Shown here: positions 1 through 8,346 of the stretch, one piece after another
Layout of the letters: the number at the start of each line of letters is the position of its first letter
Position numbering within the stretch: the first letter of the stretch is position 1
Assembly (NCBI GenBank): GCA_035274845.1
Contig: DATENU010000009.1
Span: forward strand, 342,442 to 406,441
Direction: 5' to 3'
DNA length: 64,000 bases
Source of the DNA: Chthoniobacterales bacterium
Lineage (GTDB): Bacteria > Verrucomicrobiota > Verrucomicrobiia > Chthoniobacterales > UBA10450
Position numbers and translations under genes: made by a program
The notes under the pieces: generated by a model
What the model saw: only the letters and a program-made list of their open reading frames with translations
What the model was told of the DNA's origin: nothing
Databases searched by the model: none

Positions 1-1
1 A

Positions 2-160
2 AGCGGAGCCCAACTTTATGCTCCGACCATGTACCTAATGGCGGGATTGCTCGTCATTGGATTGATCTGCAATCTTTCGGTTCGCCCGGTCGACGAGCGG
101 TTTCATTTTCAGGAGAAGAATCATGCAACCCTGGATCAAATCAGTTTATCCCATGGATAA
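2..160 (+). CDS. OFA-family MFS antiporter (oxalate/formate type), C-terminal end only
   Basis: The window opens inside a gene; only the last 52 residues are visible. They hold one hydrophobic segment followed by a short polar tail. The stretch MYLMAGLLVIGLICN followed by LSVRPVDERFHF matches the last transmembrane helix and tail of OFA-family major facilitator transporters, which exchange organic anions such as oxalate and formate across the inner membrane. The call rests on this terminal motif and on the small-subunit gene that overlaps its end. The substrate cannot be told from the fragment. A formate-dehydrogenase-like gene about 5 kb downstream fits oxalate or formate use, which is inference. 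Confidence 0.75.
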   Translation, partial: SGAQLYAPTMYLMAGLLVIGLICNLSVRPVDERFHFQEKNHATLDQISLSHG

Positions 161-278
161 AGAGGCCGAGTCGCCTGGTAACGCTCTCCACCTTTTCATC
201 TCCTGGTTGGTAGTCGGGATCCCGCTCGTTTGGGGTGTCTGGACCACGCTTTTGAAACTGCCGGCGCTTTTCGGATAG
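153..278 (+). CDS. MFS transporter small subunit (41-residue single-span membrane protein)
   Basis: This tiny gene starts with ATG eight bases before the end of the OFA transporter gene, in another frame, so the two are translationally coupled. The 41-residue product has a polar N-terminus and one membrane span containing WLVVGIPLVWGVW, followed by a short TLLKL tail. Small proteins of this size and motif are known next to OFA-family transporters and are annotated as MFS transporter small subunits. Their molecular role is not settled; stabilising or modulating the antiporter is the usual suggestion. The overlap and motif make a chance reading frame unlikely. Confidence 0.75.
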   Translation: MDKEAESPGNALHLFISWLVVGIPLVWGVWTTLLKLPALFG

Positions 279-387
279 CGCAAAGGCCTTCCCTCGAACG
301 AGGGGGTGACAAGTCGTCCTCCAGAAAGAGTTCAGAACCCTTCGCGTGCGCAGTCGCGAACGCTGAGGGCAATCGCAAACTTGTGAT

Positions 388-735
388 ATGAAAACGCGAC
401 CTCTCCAAGATTCACAGGGTCTGGCGTCACCTCCGAACTGGGTTCGAGCTGTGAAGGCGGATAATCAAAGCATTCGCCGCCTCGCCATGCGCACCCCTTA
501 CAGCAAAGTGCGCAAGCTGTTCGCGATTGTAAGAGCTTCGAAAACAAGTCGCGCTCGACGGGTCATCATTTTCGACAACCATCCAGAGACGCTGGCCTAC
601 CTTTTCCCTCCGGAGCTCGATCAGGAAGCTGCTCCTGGTTCGCTCGCTTCGCTGTCCACCTGGCAATTCGCATCCCTCCTGATCTCGATCTGCGTGCTAA
701 TCACCGTCTTGTCGTGGTTGCTTTTCTTTCACTGA
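388..735 (+). CDS. hypothetical protein with C-terminal membrane anchor
   Basis: A 115-residue frame. The middle contains RRVIIFDNHPETLAYL, which resembles the first strand and helix of a receiver-like fold, and the last 25 residues form one strong hydrophobic helix (FASLLISICVLITVLSWLL). No known family is recognised. The N-terminal 33 residues look less protein-like, and an internal ATG at 487 (MRTPYSKVRK) is an equally good start. No clear ribosome binding site precedes either start. A real gene is favoured by the membrane segment, the same orientation as its neighbours and the lack of a better frame, but this remains uncertain. Confidence 0.45.
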   Translation: MKTRPLQDSQGLASPPNWVRAVKADNQSIRRLAMRTPYSKVRKLFAIVRASKTSRARRVIIFDNHPETLAYLFPPELDQEAAPGSLASLSTWQFASLLISICVLITVLSWLLFFH

Positions 736-812
736 GATCATCCAAAAGAGGGAAGGCAAAATCCTGCTGAAGCGCGTTGGCAACACCTGCTCTGCGAACG
801 GAATTTCGTTTC

Positions 813-1712
813 ATGAATGCAAGGACAATTACTAGCCTGGTAGCTGGTGCCGCGTTGTTCGCGCTGGCGCCGGCACTTTGGGCGGCTGGTGACGGCGGCT
901 TCCGAGGGAGAGGCCAGAACTTCGGAGGACGCGGGCGTGGATTCGGAGGCGGCGCACCGCGATTTAGCGCGCCGGGCCGTAACTTTGCGGCTGCGCCTCG
1001 AATTCGGCCCCAAACATTGGGAGGTTTTCATCGGCCTGGCATCGGGGGAGTGATGGGAAACCGGCCCATCGTCCCAAATATCGCGCGCCAGCAGCAGCGC
1101 AATTTTAGCAGTAATGCGCCCCGATCGCGCCCGATTACGCCCTCGAACGTGCCGGGCGTCCAACCACGCCAAGGACCGTCCGGCTCGCAGCCGCAACAGC
1201 AGGCAACCGCCAGACAGAACGGAGCACGAACTTTCACAGGCCATATTTCCGAGCGCCACGATAGCAACTGGCATAATGACTGGGACCGCAGGCGTCCACA
1301 CTTTGATCGAGGTCGCGGGCGTTTCTTCGTGTTTGTTAACGGATCCTGGGGCGGACTCGATGCCGGGGTGTTTCCGTGGGACTACTATCCATATGACGCC
1401 TACGACTACTATCCTTACGACTACGCCGTAGATGGCTTGGAGAACGCTCCCCCGGATTACGCCGTTGGTAGCGTGGACAATGTTCCAACGGATGATCACG
1501 CTCCACCCCAGCCTGATGTGACGGTCTCCAGCGTTCAGACGCAACTAACGCAATTGGGTTACTATAATGGACCGGTCGATGGCTTGTTTGGGCCTACCAC
1601 GCGGGATGCCGTTGCTCGTTACCAGACCGATCAGAATCTCGAAGTCACTGGTAGCCTTTCGCCCGAAACCCTGCAATCGCTTAAAGTGCCAGGGAAAACC
1701 GATTCGAACTGA
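813..1712 (+). CDS. secreted Gly/Arg-rich protein with C-terminal peptidoglycan-binding domain
   Basis: Start chosen at the ATG giving MNARTITSLVAGAALF, a clear Sec signal peptide ending near ALWAAG; the frame runs open 12 codons further upstream but that adds a polar stretch ahead of the signal. The 299-residue product has a low-complexity region rich in Gly, Arg, Pro and Gln, a Tyr/Asp-rich patch (PYDAYDYYPYDYA), and a C-terminal PG_binding_1 domain of about 60 residues (SSVQTQLTQLGYYNGPVDG, then FGPTTRDAVARYQ). It should act in the periplasm or at the cell wall. It is a paralogue of the gene at 3430-4053, with the same order of parts. The stop is 2 bases before the next gene's start. Confidence 0.85.
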   Translation: MNARTITSLVAGAALFALAPALWAAGDGGFRGRGQNFGGRGRGFGGGAPRFSAPGRNFAAAPRIRPQTLGGFHRPGIGGVMGNRPIVPNIARQQQRNFSSNAPRSRPITPSNVPGVQPRQGPSGSQPQQQATARQNGARTFTGHISERHDSNWHNDWDRRRPHFDRGRGRFFVFVNGSWGGLDAGVFPWDYYPYDAYDYYPYDYAVDGLENAPPDYAVGSVDNVPTDDHAPPQPDVTVSSVQTQLTQLGYYNGPVDGLFGPTTRDAVARYQTDQNLEVTGSLSPETLQSLKVPGKTDSN

Positions 1713-1714
1713 AG

Positions 1715-2104
1715 ATGAAGCCGAAGGTTGTCCTGCTTTATACGCGCGACGGCGGGTTCGCCTGCCTTGTGAGTGAGGCGTTGGCTGAAACCGAAACCAT
1801 CATTCTGCCTGCACGGACCGTCGCGGAGGCGTTCCAAATCATTCGTAAACGCGGCCGCGATCTCGCCTTCGCCCTGATGGACTTTGATGGTGCGTGCCGT
1901 GGAATGATACTCCTCAGCGCTGTCCACAGTTGCTTTGAGAATCTGCCCATTCTGGTGACGACTTCAGACAACGCGGAACATGTAACTGCGATCGCGTATG
2001 CGAACGGCGCGACGGCTTGTCTTAACCGGCCAGGACATTCCAGCGTGCTCACCGGGGCAATCGCGGAGCTGACAAGGCCAAAGCAGCACTTAGATGCTGC
2101 CTGA
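1715..2104 (+). CDS. single-domain response-regulator-like protein (degenerate receiver)
   Basis: The 129-residue product has receiver-domain size and layout. The first strand reads KVVLLYTRD with only one acidic residue at the usual pair (Asp12). The third strand ends ALMDFDG, placing a candidate phospho-acceptor at Asp56. The Thr/Ser position is kept in LVTTSD, but the conserved Lys-Pro is replaced by Asn-Arg-Pro near residue 105. There is no output domain. The changes at the acidic pocket and lysine suggest weak or no phosphorylation switching, or a protein-interaction role; that is inference. It follows the preceding gene after 2 bases and overlaps no other gene. Confidence 0.7.
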   Translation: MKPKVVLLYTRDGGFACLVSEALAETETIILPARTVAEAFQIIRKRGRDLAFALMDFDGACRGMILLSAVHSCFENLPILVTTSDNAEHVTAIAYANGATACLNRPGHSSVLTGAIAELTRPKQHLDAA

Positions 2105-2120
2105 CAGAAGCGGAGAATTT

Positions 2121-2309
2121 ATGAAAACAAATAAACAACAGACATCGGCAAAGGAGTCGACGTATTCAATGCTGGTTGGTTGCAATGAGAAGAAGCGCGG
2201 CTACCTCGAGACGATCTTGTATGCGGTGGTTATGATCAGCGCGATCGTGGCGATTGCGCAGTTTTCGCTGCAACCCGATTCTCTCCCGTTAACTGCGTTA
2301 CCGAATTAA
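2121..2309 (+). CDS. small single-pass membrane protein, unknown function
   Basis: A 62-residue product. The start chosen (MKTNKQQTSAKES) is preceded by AGCGGAGAA as a plausible ribosome binding site; the frame also extends nine codons upstream over the previous gene's end. The N-terminal half is polar and charged, and a transmembrane helix (TILYAVVMISAIVAIAQF) sits near the C-terminus with a short Pro/Leu tail. No family is recognised. It lies in a tight run of same-strand genes between the receiver-like gene and the aldo/keto reductase. Confidence 0.6.
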   Translation: MKTNKQQTSAKESTYSMLVGCNEKKRGYLETILYAVVMISAIVAIAQFSLQPDSLPLTALPN

Positions 2310-2328
2310 GACTCCGGGTTATCTCGAT

Positions 2329-3369
2329 ATGGAGACGAACATAAGACAATCCGAGCCGCCAACCAAGCAGTTAGGCGCCACCGACCTGTTCATCACTCCA
2401 GTGGGTTTTGGAGCCTGGGCCATCGGCGGGGATGGTTGGGAATTTGGCTGGGGCGAGCAGGACGACAAACAGTCCGTGGCCGCTATTCACCGCGCTCTAG
2501 AGCTGGGAGTAAACTGGATCGACACGGCCGCCATTTATGGAATGGGACATTCAGAGGAAGTCATCGCGTTTGCCCTAAAGACCTGGCGGGGAACCAAGCC
2601 GTATATTTTCACGAAATGCGGCCTCCGCTGGGACGACCAGGGTTATGTCCATCGCAGCTTGAAAGCTGAATCGATTCGCCGCGAATGTGAGGATAGCTTG
2701 CGCCGACTGAAGGTAGACGTAATCGACCTCTACCAAATCCATTGGCCGACCGAGGACCTGGAGGAAGGCTGGAGCGCAATGGTGCAGCTGCAAAAGCAGG
2801 GGAAGGTCCGATGGATTGGGGTCTCCAATTTTGGCGTCAACGAGATTCGTCGAGCTGACACCATTTCTCGCGTGGCGTCGTTGCAAGCTCCCTACTCCCT
2901 GATTCGACGCGAGGTTGAAGGTGAGATTTTTCCCTACTGCCGAACGAATAAAATTGGGGTGCTCGCCTATTCGCCGATGGCTTCCGGATTACTAACCGGT
3001 GCGATGACCCGCGCCCGAGTGGCTGCACTTCCTGCCAGCGATTGGCGCAGCCGCGATCTGGAGTTTTATGAACCGAAGCTTTCGCAAAATCTCGGTCTTG
3101 CTGAAGGGCTACGGAAAATCGGGGAACGCCATGGGCGGTCTCCGGGACAAGTCGCCATCGCCTGGGTTCTTCGTAATCCCGCCGTGACTGGCGCGATCGT
3201 TGGAGCGCGAAGCGCGAGCCAAGTCGAGCGAAATGTTGGGGCCAGCGACTTGGTGTTGAGCGAGGAAGACCTCGCGGTGATTGAGGACAGTAAAGTCATC
3301 GAACCGGAGGAACCAGGTGCGACAAACGCAGTTCCTCCGAAGAGGGAGCCGTGTCTCCATCTTCGGTAG
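2329..3369 (+). CDS. aldo/keto reductase
   Basis: A 346-residue NADPH-dependent oxidoreductase of the AKR TIM-barrel superfamily, acting on carbonyl compounds in the cytoplasm. The catalytic tetrad is visible: Asp65 in WIDTAAIYG, Tyr70 in the same motif, Lys96 in FTKCG and His138 in YQIHWP. The C-terminal cofactor-binding region GAIVGARSASQVERN is also present. Length is usual for the YajO/PhdI-like branch. The substrate cannot be inferred. It sits between two paralogous secreted peptidoglycan-binding protein genes, which suggests that block has been rearranged around it. Confidence 0.93.
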   Translation: METNIRQSEPPTKQLGATDLFITPVGFGAWAIGGDGWEFGWGEQDDKQSVAAIHRALELGVNWIDTAAIYGMGHSEEVIAFALKTWRGTKPYIFTKCGLRWDDQGYVHRSLKAESIRRECEDSLRRLKVDVIDLYQIHWPTEDLEEGWSAMVQLQKQGKVRWIGVSNFGVNEIRRADTISRVASLQAPYSLIRREVEGEIFPYCRTNKIGVLAYSPMASGLLTGAMTRARVAALPASDWRSRDLEFYEPKLSQNLGLAEGLRKIGERHGRSPGQVAIAWVLRNPAVTGAIVGARSASQVERNVGASDLVLSEEDLAVIEDSKVIEPEEPGATNAVPPKREPCLHLR

Positions 3370-3429
3370 CACAATAAAATCTCGCTGCCGCGCAGTGGTT
3401 GCCGGCGTCCGCGGGACCGACCTTTAGGT

Positions 3430-4053
3430 ATGAAAATAAAATTACTAATCAGTCTGATAATCGCCGTTGTCGCGATGGCGCTCAGTCCCATGACATGGGC
3501 TCGGGGGGGCGGCGGTGGTGGCGGTGGCGGTCACTTCGGTGGTGGCGGTCACTTCGGTGGCGGCGCTCGCTTCAGTGGCAACCGAGGAGGATTTCGTTCC
3601 AACGGAGCCCGATTCGCGCGTCCTGGATTTTCCGGCCCACGGGTGATGAACTCAAACCGGTTCGTCGGTCGTCAGGGTGCCAATTGGCACCGTGACTGGG
3701 ATCGACGCCATGATCACCGCTTTGGCGGCCACCGGTTCCGCTTCATCGATGGCTTCTGGTGGGACCTGGATCTGTGGCCGTACGATTACTATGCGTACGA
3801 CGACTACCCGTACGATTACTACGATTACCCATCCGACAACTATAGCGATGCCAACTATAGCGATGCGACTGTGAGCGCAGTCCAATCGGAATTGACGAGG
3901 CTCGGTTACTATCGTGGCGCCATCGACGGGGTTTACGGTCCACAGACGCGGGGCGCGCTTGCCCGTTATCAAGGGAGACAAGGCTTGCCTAAAACCGGCA
4001 GCATCACGACCGCGACGCTTCGATCACTCCGAGTGCCGGCGGGAGCCAGCTAA
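3430..4053 (+). CDS. secreted Gly-rich protein with C-terminal peptidoglycan-binding domain
   Basis: A 207-residue product starting with a signal peptide (MKIKLLISLIIAVVAMALS, cleavage near TWARG), then a polyglycine/His/Phe repeat region, an RDWDRRHDHRFGGH segment, an Asp/Tyr-rich patch (YDYYAYDDYPYDYYDYP) and a PG_binding_1 domain (VSAVQSELTRLGYYRGAIDG, FGPQTRGALARYQ-like). It shares all parts with the protein at 813-1712, including the NWHRDWDRR motif before the Tyr/Asp patch, so the two are paralogues. It probably binds peptidoglycan outside the inner membrane. No catalytic residues are seen. Confidence 0.85.
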   Translation: MKIKLLISLIIAVVAMALSPMTWARGGGGGGGGGHFGGGGHFGGGARFSGNRGGFRSNGARFARPGFSGPRVMNSNRFVGRQGANWHRDWDRRHDHRFGGHRFRFIDGFWWDLDLWPYDYYAYDDYPYDYYDYPSDNYSDANYSDATVSAVQSELTRLGYYRGAIDGVYGPQTRGALARYQGRQGLPKTGSITTATLRSLRVPAGAS

Positions 4054-4202
4054 CAACGAATTGCAAGGGGTTGGGGGAATGGAGGTGGGTGTCCGCAAGG
4101 GCACTCACCTTCAGCTTTGTCAGCCATCCCACCAGCCTCTCTCCAAAGAGGCAATCGGCCGCAGTTCGTCGGGGGTAGGGGAAAATCCTCCCATCGTTCA
4201 GT

Positions 4203-4232
4203 GGCCGGACGGAAGCCGGCCGCCTTAATTTT
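4203..4232 (+). terminator. possible rho-independent terminator
   Basis: A 6-base-pair GC stem (GGCCGG pairing with CCGGCC around a 7-base loop) is followed by a T-rich run (CTTAATTTT). It lies in the 213-base gap between the peptidoglycan-binding protein gene and the sigma factor gene, 35 bases before the latter. The stem is short and the T run interrupted, so it could instead be a leader hairpin of the sigma factor mRNA. The rest of this gap contains no gene. Confidence 0.35.
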
Positions 4233-4266
4233 AGGTCGTTCGACAAGACACTAAAGGAAAGGCCAC

Positions 4267-5121
4267 ATGACTCTGCACAATAACCGGGAAGCAATCGACA
4301 AATATCTCCGCGAGATCGGGCACCTTCCCTTGTTGACCCCGAAGCAGGAAATCGAGCTGGCGGGGAAAATCAAAGCGGGCAATCACGGCGCTCGGGACCG
4401 AATGATCACCTCAAACCTGCGCCTGGTGGTTACGATTGCGCGCAGCTACACGAACTTCGGTCTGCCACTCGCCGATCTGATTTCTGAAGGCAACATCGGA
4501 TTGGTGAAAGCGGTGGAACGCTTCGATCCGTCGAAAGGCGCGAAGCTGAGCAGCTATGCCGTTTGGTGGATCAGGCAAGCGATCAAACGCGCGTTGGACG
4601 ATCAAAGCCGTTTGATCCGCCTTCCCGTGCATCACCGGGATAAGTTAACGAAGATGCATCAGATCACTTTGCAGATGACCCAGGTGCTCGGTCGCGAGCC
4701 CACCGATGAAGAGCTCAGCGAAGAGATCGGGATTGATCCTGACAAGGTTGCCAAGCTGAACACTGTTTCGGTGCCTCCGGCCTCGCTCGATGCGCGAATT
4801 AGCGACGACGACGTAACCGAGTTCGGCGAAAGCATCGCTGACGAAACGGCGCGAACGCCCTTTGAAACCCTGCGCGACCAGGATCTCCAGGGAAAACTGG
4901 GCGGCTTGCTCAAAGTTTTGAATGAACGCGAGCGGAAGATCGTTCGTCAGCGCTTCGGACTCGGGGGCGAAAAACGCCAAACGCTCGAGGATGTCGGTGT
5001 CACCCTCGGAGTTACACGGGAGCGAGTGCGGCAATTAGAAAAGGCGGCCCTGCTGAAGATGCGGAGTGCCCTGGAGAAAAGCGAAGCGCCGGCTGATTTC
5101 CCACTGCCGATGGCAGCCTGA
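4267..5121 (+). CDS. RNA polymerase sigma factor, RpoD/SigA-like (group 1/2 sigma-70)
   Basis: A 284-residue sigma-70 factor with region 1.2 (DKYLREIGHLPLLTPKQE), region 2 (TSNLRLVVTIARSYT, DLISEGNIGLVKAVERFDP, and the -10 reading YAVWWIRQAIKRAL), region 3 (REPTDEELSEEIGI) and region 4 with its helix-turn-helix (LEDVGVTLGVTRERVRQLE). It lacks the long region 1.1 of a housekeeping RpoD, so it is probably a second, group-2 factor for stress or stationary phase, though many Verrucomicrobiota carry several short RpoD-like factors. A good ribosome binding site (AAAGGAAAGG) precedes the ATG. Confidence 0.93.
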   Translation: MTLHNNREAIDKYLREIGHLPLLTPKQEIELAGKIKAGNHGARDRMITSNLRLVVTIARSYTNFGLPLADLISEGNIGLVKAVERFDPSKGAKLSSYAVWWIRQAIKRALDDQSRLIRLPVHHRDKLTKMHQITLQMTQVLGREPTDEELSEEIGIDPDKVAKLNTVSVPPASLDARISDDDVTEFGESIADETARTPFETLRDQDLQGKLGGLLKVLNERERKIVRQRFGLGGEKRQTLEDVGVTLGVTRERVRQLEKAALLKMRSALEKSEAPADFPLPMAA

Positions 5122-5225
5122 TAAATCGACAAAATGAAACGAATGGCTGCAGCTTGCTGGGTATCTAAGCCTCGATTCGCGGAGGCAAGGCGAGTAATCT
5201 CCGGGCGGATGCCTTTCTCGATCTT

Positions 5226-7769
5226 ATGATCGACGCGAACAACGACCCGGCACGGCCTGCCTCAGGCGAGGCAAATCACCCTAATTGCGAGGATGATACG
5301 GTTCACCAGCGGCCCACTCATATCGGAGCCGGCACGCCTACTACACCGCCACACCAGGATGCACACATGGCAAATAGGAATCCAACCGCGGGAGCGGAAC
5401 CGCCCGAGGAGCGTGGCCGTGTGAAGTTGCGCGAGCCGCATCGCGTCGCGGCAGGAATGTTGGCCCTGGTCGAAAGCCTGCGTTTCACCATGCGCGAGAC
5501 CGGCTTTACGCGCGGCCTGACAGATTGGCTAAAGGTCAACAAGAAGAACGGTTTTGATTGCCAGAGCTGCGCCTGGCCGAGTCCGGACGATCACCGGCAT
5601 ATCTTTGAGTTTTGCGAGAACGGAGTCAAAGCCCTAACGAGTGAAGCGACCAAGAAGAAAATTACGCCCCAGTTCTTTCGCGAGCATTCGCTCGCCGACC
5701 TGCAAAAGCAAAGCGACAACTGGCTCGAGCTTCAGGGCCGGCTGGTCCACCCGATGGTAAAGCGCACCGGCGCGACGAACTATGAGGCGATCGACTGGGA
5801 TCAGGCCTTTGAGCTCATGGCGCGGGAGCTAAACGCATTGCCGACACCAAATGCGGCAGCCTTCTACACGAGTGGGCGAACGAGTAATGAAGCGGCGTTT
5901 CTTTACCAACTCTTCGCGCGACAATTCGGGACCAACAACCTGCCGGATTGCTCGAACATGTGCCATGAGTCAAGCGGCGCGGCTCTTAACGAAAGCATCG
6001 GCGTGGGTAAAGGTTGCGTAACTCTTCACGACTTTGAGGAGACGGATCTCATTATCATCCTCGGCCAAAACCCGGGCACGAACCACCCGCGGATGATGAC
6101 CCATCTGGAGCGGGCAAAAAAGAACGGTGCGAAGATCATCGCGATCAATCCGATGCCGGAACCGGGATTGATGGAGGTGGTGAATCCGAATCCGCAGGAG
6201 TACCGCAACCCGCTGACATTCGCGGCCAGGATGCTGTTCAACAAAGGCGTGCCGATAAGCGATCTCTGGTTGCCGGTGCGGTTGAATGGGGACATGGCGG
6301 TGATGCGCGGGATGATGAAGGTGATGCTGGAGGAAGAGGACCGGAGCCCGGGCTCAATCTTCGACCGCGAGTTCATCCGGCAATACACGGTCGGCCTTGA
6401 ACGGTTCGTCGCCCATCTCCGCGCGACGCCCTGGGACGTCATTACGGAAGCGAGCGGCTTGACCCAGGAGCAGATTCGCCATGCGGCGAACATCGCGATG
6501 CAATCCAAATCCATTATCACCTGTTGGGCGATGGGATTGACTCAGCACAAGAACGCGGTTGCGACCATTCAGGAGATCGTGAACTTCCATCTGCTGGGCG
6601 GACACATCGGCCGGCCGGGCGCGGGACCCTGCCCGGTTCGCGGACATTCGAATGTGCAAGGCGATCGCACCATGGGCATCTGGGAGCGGATGAACGACAG
6701 CTTCATGGACAAGCTCGGCACTGAGTTCCAGTTCGTGCCGCCGCGGGCACACGGCACCGACACCGTAGAGACGATCAAGCAGATGCACGAGGGCAGAATT
6801 CGCTTCTTCCTTGGAATGGGCGGCAACTTTCTCGCCGCAAGTCCCGACACGGAATACACCGCCAAGGCTCTGCAGAAATGCCGCGTGACGGCGCACGTCT
6901 CGACGAAGCTGAACCGGTCCCATCTCATCACGGGCGAGATCGCCCTCATCCTTCCATGCCTCGGACGATCGGAGATTGATTGCCAGGAAGCGGGCGACCA
7001 GTTCGTAACGGTCGAGGATTCAATGGGGGTCATCAGTGCTTCGCGCGGCCACGCCGAACCGGCGAGCGATTACCTGATGAGCGAGCCCGCGATCGTTGGT
7101 CGCCTTGCGCAAGCAACCCTCGAAAGCCGGAGCACGATTGATTGGAAAGGCCTGGTTGGGAACTACGATCGCATTCGCGATCACATCGATCATGTCATCC
7201 CCGGCTTTGAGGATTTCAACGCCAGGATACGCAAGGATATCTTCTACCTGCCCAATAACGCGCGCGACAAACGCCAGTTCGACACGCCGGCTGGCAAGGC
7301 CCAATTCATCGTTTCGGAGCTGAAGCCTCTTGAGACGGCACCCGGACAGTATCTCATGATGACGGTGCGCAGCCACGACCAGTTCAACACCACCATCTAC
7401 GGCCTGGACGATCGCTATCGCGGCGTCTACAACGGCCGGCGGGTCGTCTTCATGAACGAGGAGGACGTAAAGGCGGCCGGTTTGCAGCAGGGTCAACTGG
7501 TTGACCTAACGAGCCATTTCAACGGTGAGGAACGGGTGGCGCGTCATTTTATGGTCGCGCCGAATCAGATCGCGCGCGGCTGCACCGCGACTTATTTTCC
7601 CGAGGCCAACGTCCTCGTCCCCATCAATAGTACCGCCGACCGCAGCAACACGCCCACCAGCAAAAGCCTTGTCATTTCGATCAAGCCATCTCCGGACACA
7701 GGCGAAGCTGTCGATGCGATTTTGCGCAATGCGAGGCTAGCGGCCATGGATCAAATGTATGACGATTGA
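5226..7769 (+). CDS. FdhF/YdeP-family molybdopterin oxidoreductase
   Basis: An 847-residue enzyme of the formate-dehydrogenase-like DMSO-reductase superfamily, YdeP branch. Signature stretches are FDCQSCAWPSPDDH, LGQNPGTNHPRMM, CPVRGHSNVQGDR and the C-terminal molybdopterin-binding MMTVRSHDQFNTTIYGLDD. Near the N-terminus cysteines occur at 112, 115 and 130, not the Cys-x2-Cys-x3-Cys spacing of classical formate dehydrogenases, so the cluster-binding arrangement differs. SNMCHESSG offers a candidate Mo ligand Cys. The first 47 residues are polar, and an ATG at 5367 (MANRNPTAGA) with AGGA upstream may be the true start. It overlaps the MOSC gene by 11 bases. With the OFA antiporter it could serve formate or oxalate metabolism, but YdeP substrates are not established. 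Confidence 0.88.
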   Translation: MIDANNDPARPASGEANHPNCEDDTVHQRPTHIGAGTPTTPPHQDAHMANRNPTAGAEPPEERGRVKLREPHRVAAGMLALVESLRFTMRETGFTRGLTDWLKVNKKNGFDCQSCAWPSPDDHRHIFEFCENGVKALTSEATKKKITPQFFREHSLADLQKQSDNWLELQGRLVHPMVKRTGATNYEAIDWDQAFELMARELNALPTPNAAAFYTSGRTSNEAAFLYQLFARQFGTNNLPDCSNMCHESSGAALNESIGVGKGCVTLHDFEETDLIIILGQNPGTNHPRMMTHLERAKKNGAKIIAINPMPEPGLMEVVNPNPQEYRNPLTFAARMLFNKGVPISDLWLPVRLNGDMAVMRGMMKVMLEEEDRSPGSIFDREFIRQYTVGLERFVAHLRATPWDVITEASGLTQEQIRHAANIAMQSKSIITCWAMGLTQHKNAVATIQEIVNFHLLGGHIGRPGAGPCPVRGHSNVQGDRTMGIWERMNDSFMDKLGTEFQFVPPRAHGTDTVETIKQMHEGRIRFFLGMGGNFLAASPDTEYTAKALQKCRVTAHVSTKLNRSHLITGEIALILPCLGRSEIDCQEAGDQFVTVEDSMGVISASRGHAEPASDYLMSEPAIVGRLAQATLESRSTIDWKGLVGNYDRIRDHIDHVIPGFEDFNARIRKDIFYLPNNARDKRQFDTPAGKAQFIVSELKPLETAPGQYLMMTVRSHDQFNTTIYGLDDRYRGVYNGRRVVFMNEEDVKAAGLQQGQLVDLTSHFNGEERVARHFMVAPNQIARGCTATYFPEANVLVPINSTADRSNTPTSKSLVISIKPSPDTGEAVDAILRNARLAAMDQMYDD

Positions 7770-8241
7770 GATTTGTCAGCTCTATATCTCTTCCGGCCAT
7801 AATTTCTTCGGCCATCATGGGCGTGAGCCTGATGGGCATCTGGCAATCGAAGTCTCGAGCATCGAATGTGTCGCCAGTCATGGCATTCGCGGCGATCGCT
7901 TCTTTGATTACAAGGAGAATTACAAAGGCCAGATCACCTTTTTCGCTTTCGAAGTCTTCGAGGCGCTCTGCCGCGCTCTGAGCGTTCCCAACTGCCCGCC
8001 ATCTTCGCTCCGCCGGAATGTGATCACACGGGGGGTGGACTTGAACACGCTGATCGGCCGTGAATTCGAGATCCAGGGGGTGCGCTTTGAGGGGACGAGC
8101 GAATGCCGCCCTTGTTACTGGATGGATCGGGCGATCGCACCAGGAGCAGAGGATTTTCTCAAAGGTCATGGCGGCCTGCGGGCTCGAATTCTCAGTGATG
8201 GCGTTTTGCTCCCCAATTCGCGGCTTCTTGCGGCGGCTTGA
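7759..8241 (+). CDS. MOSC domain-containing protein
   Basis: A 160-residue single-domain MOSC protein. The features are an early GHLAIEVSSIECV strand, GIRGDRFFDYKENYKGQ, RRNVITRGVDLNTLIG and FEGTSECRPCYWMDRAI, the last carrying the conserved cysteine expected to hold a persulfide. MOSC domains deliver or mobilise sulfur for molybdenum cofactor maturation. The start overlaps the end of the molybdopterin oxidoreductase gene by 11 bases, so it is probably co-translated and works on that enzyme's cofactor. That functional link is inference from context. Confidence 0.88.
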   Translation: MTIEICQLYISSGHNFFGHHGREPDGHLAIEVSSIECVASHGIRGDRFFDYKENYKGQITFFAFEVFEALCRALSVPNCPPSSLRRNVITRGVDLNTLIGREFEIQGVRFEGTSECRPCYWMDRAIAPGAEDFLKGHGGLRARILSDGVLLPNSRLLAAA

Positions 8242-8346
8242 TAGGCCCTGCCTCCAAAGAGGCAGAGTGCAATAGCTCATCGGGATCAGTTCAAAATCTG
8301 TCGGTCGCGTAGTCGGCATCCCCCGCGCGGGAGTTGAAGTTAGTGC

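Noticed and set aside
738..1544. 268-residue minus-strand open frame
   Set aside because: Antisense to a convincing secreted PG-binding protein; Arg/Ser-rich composition typical of high-GC shadow frames.
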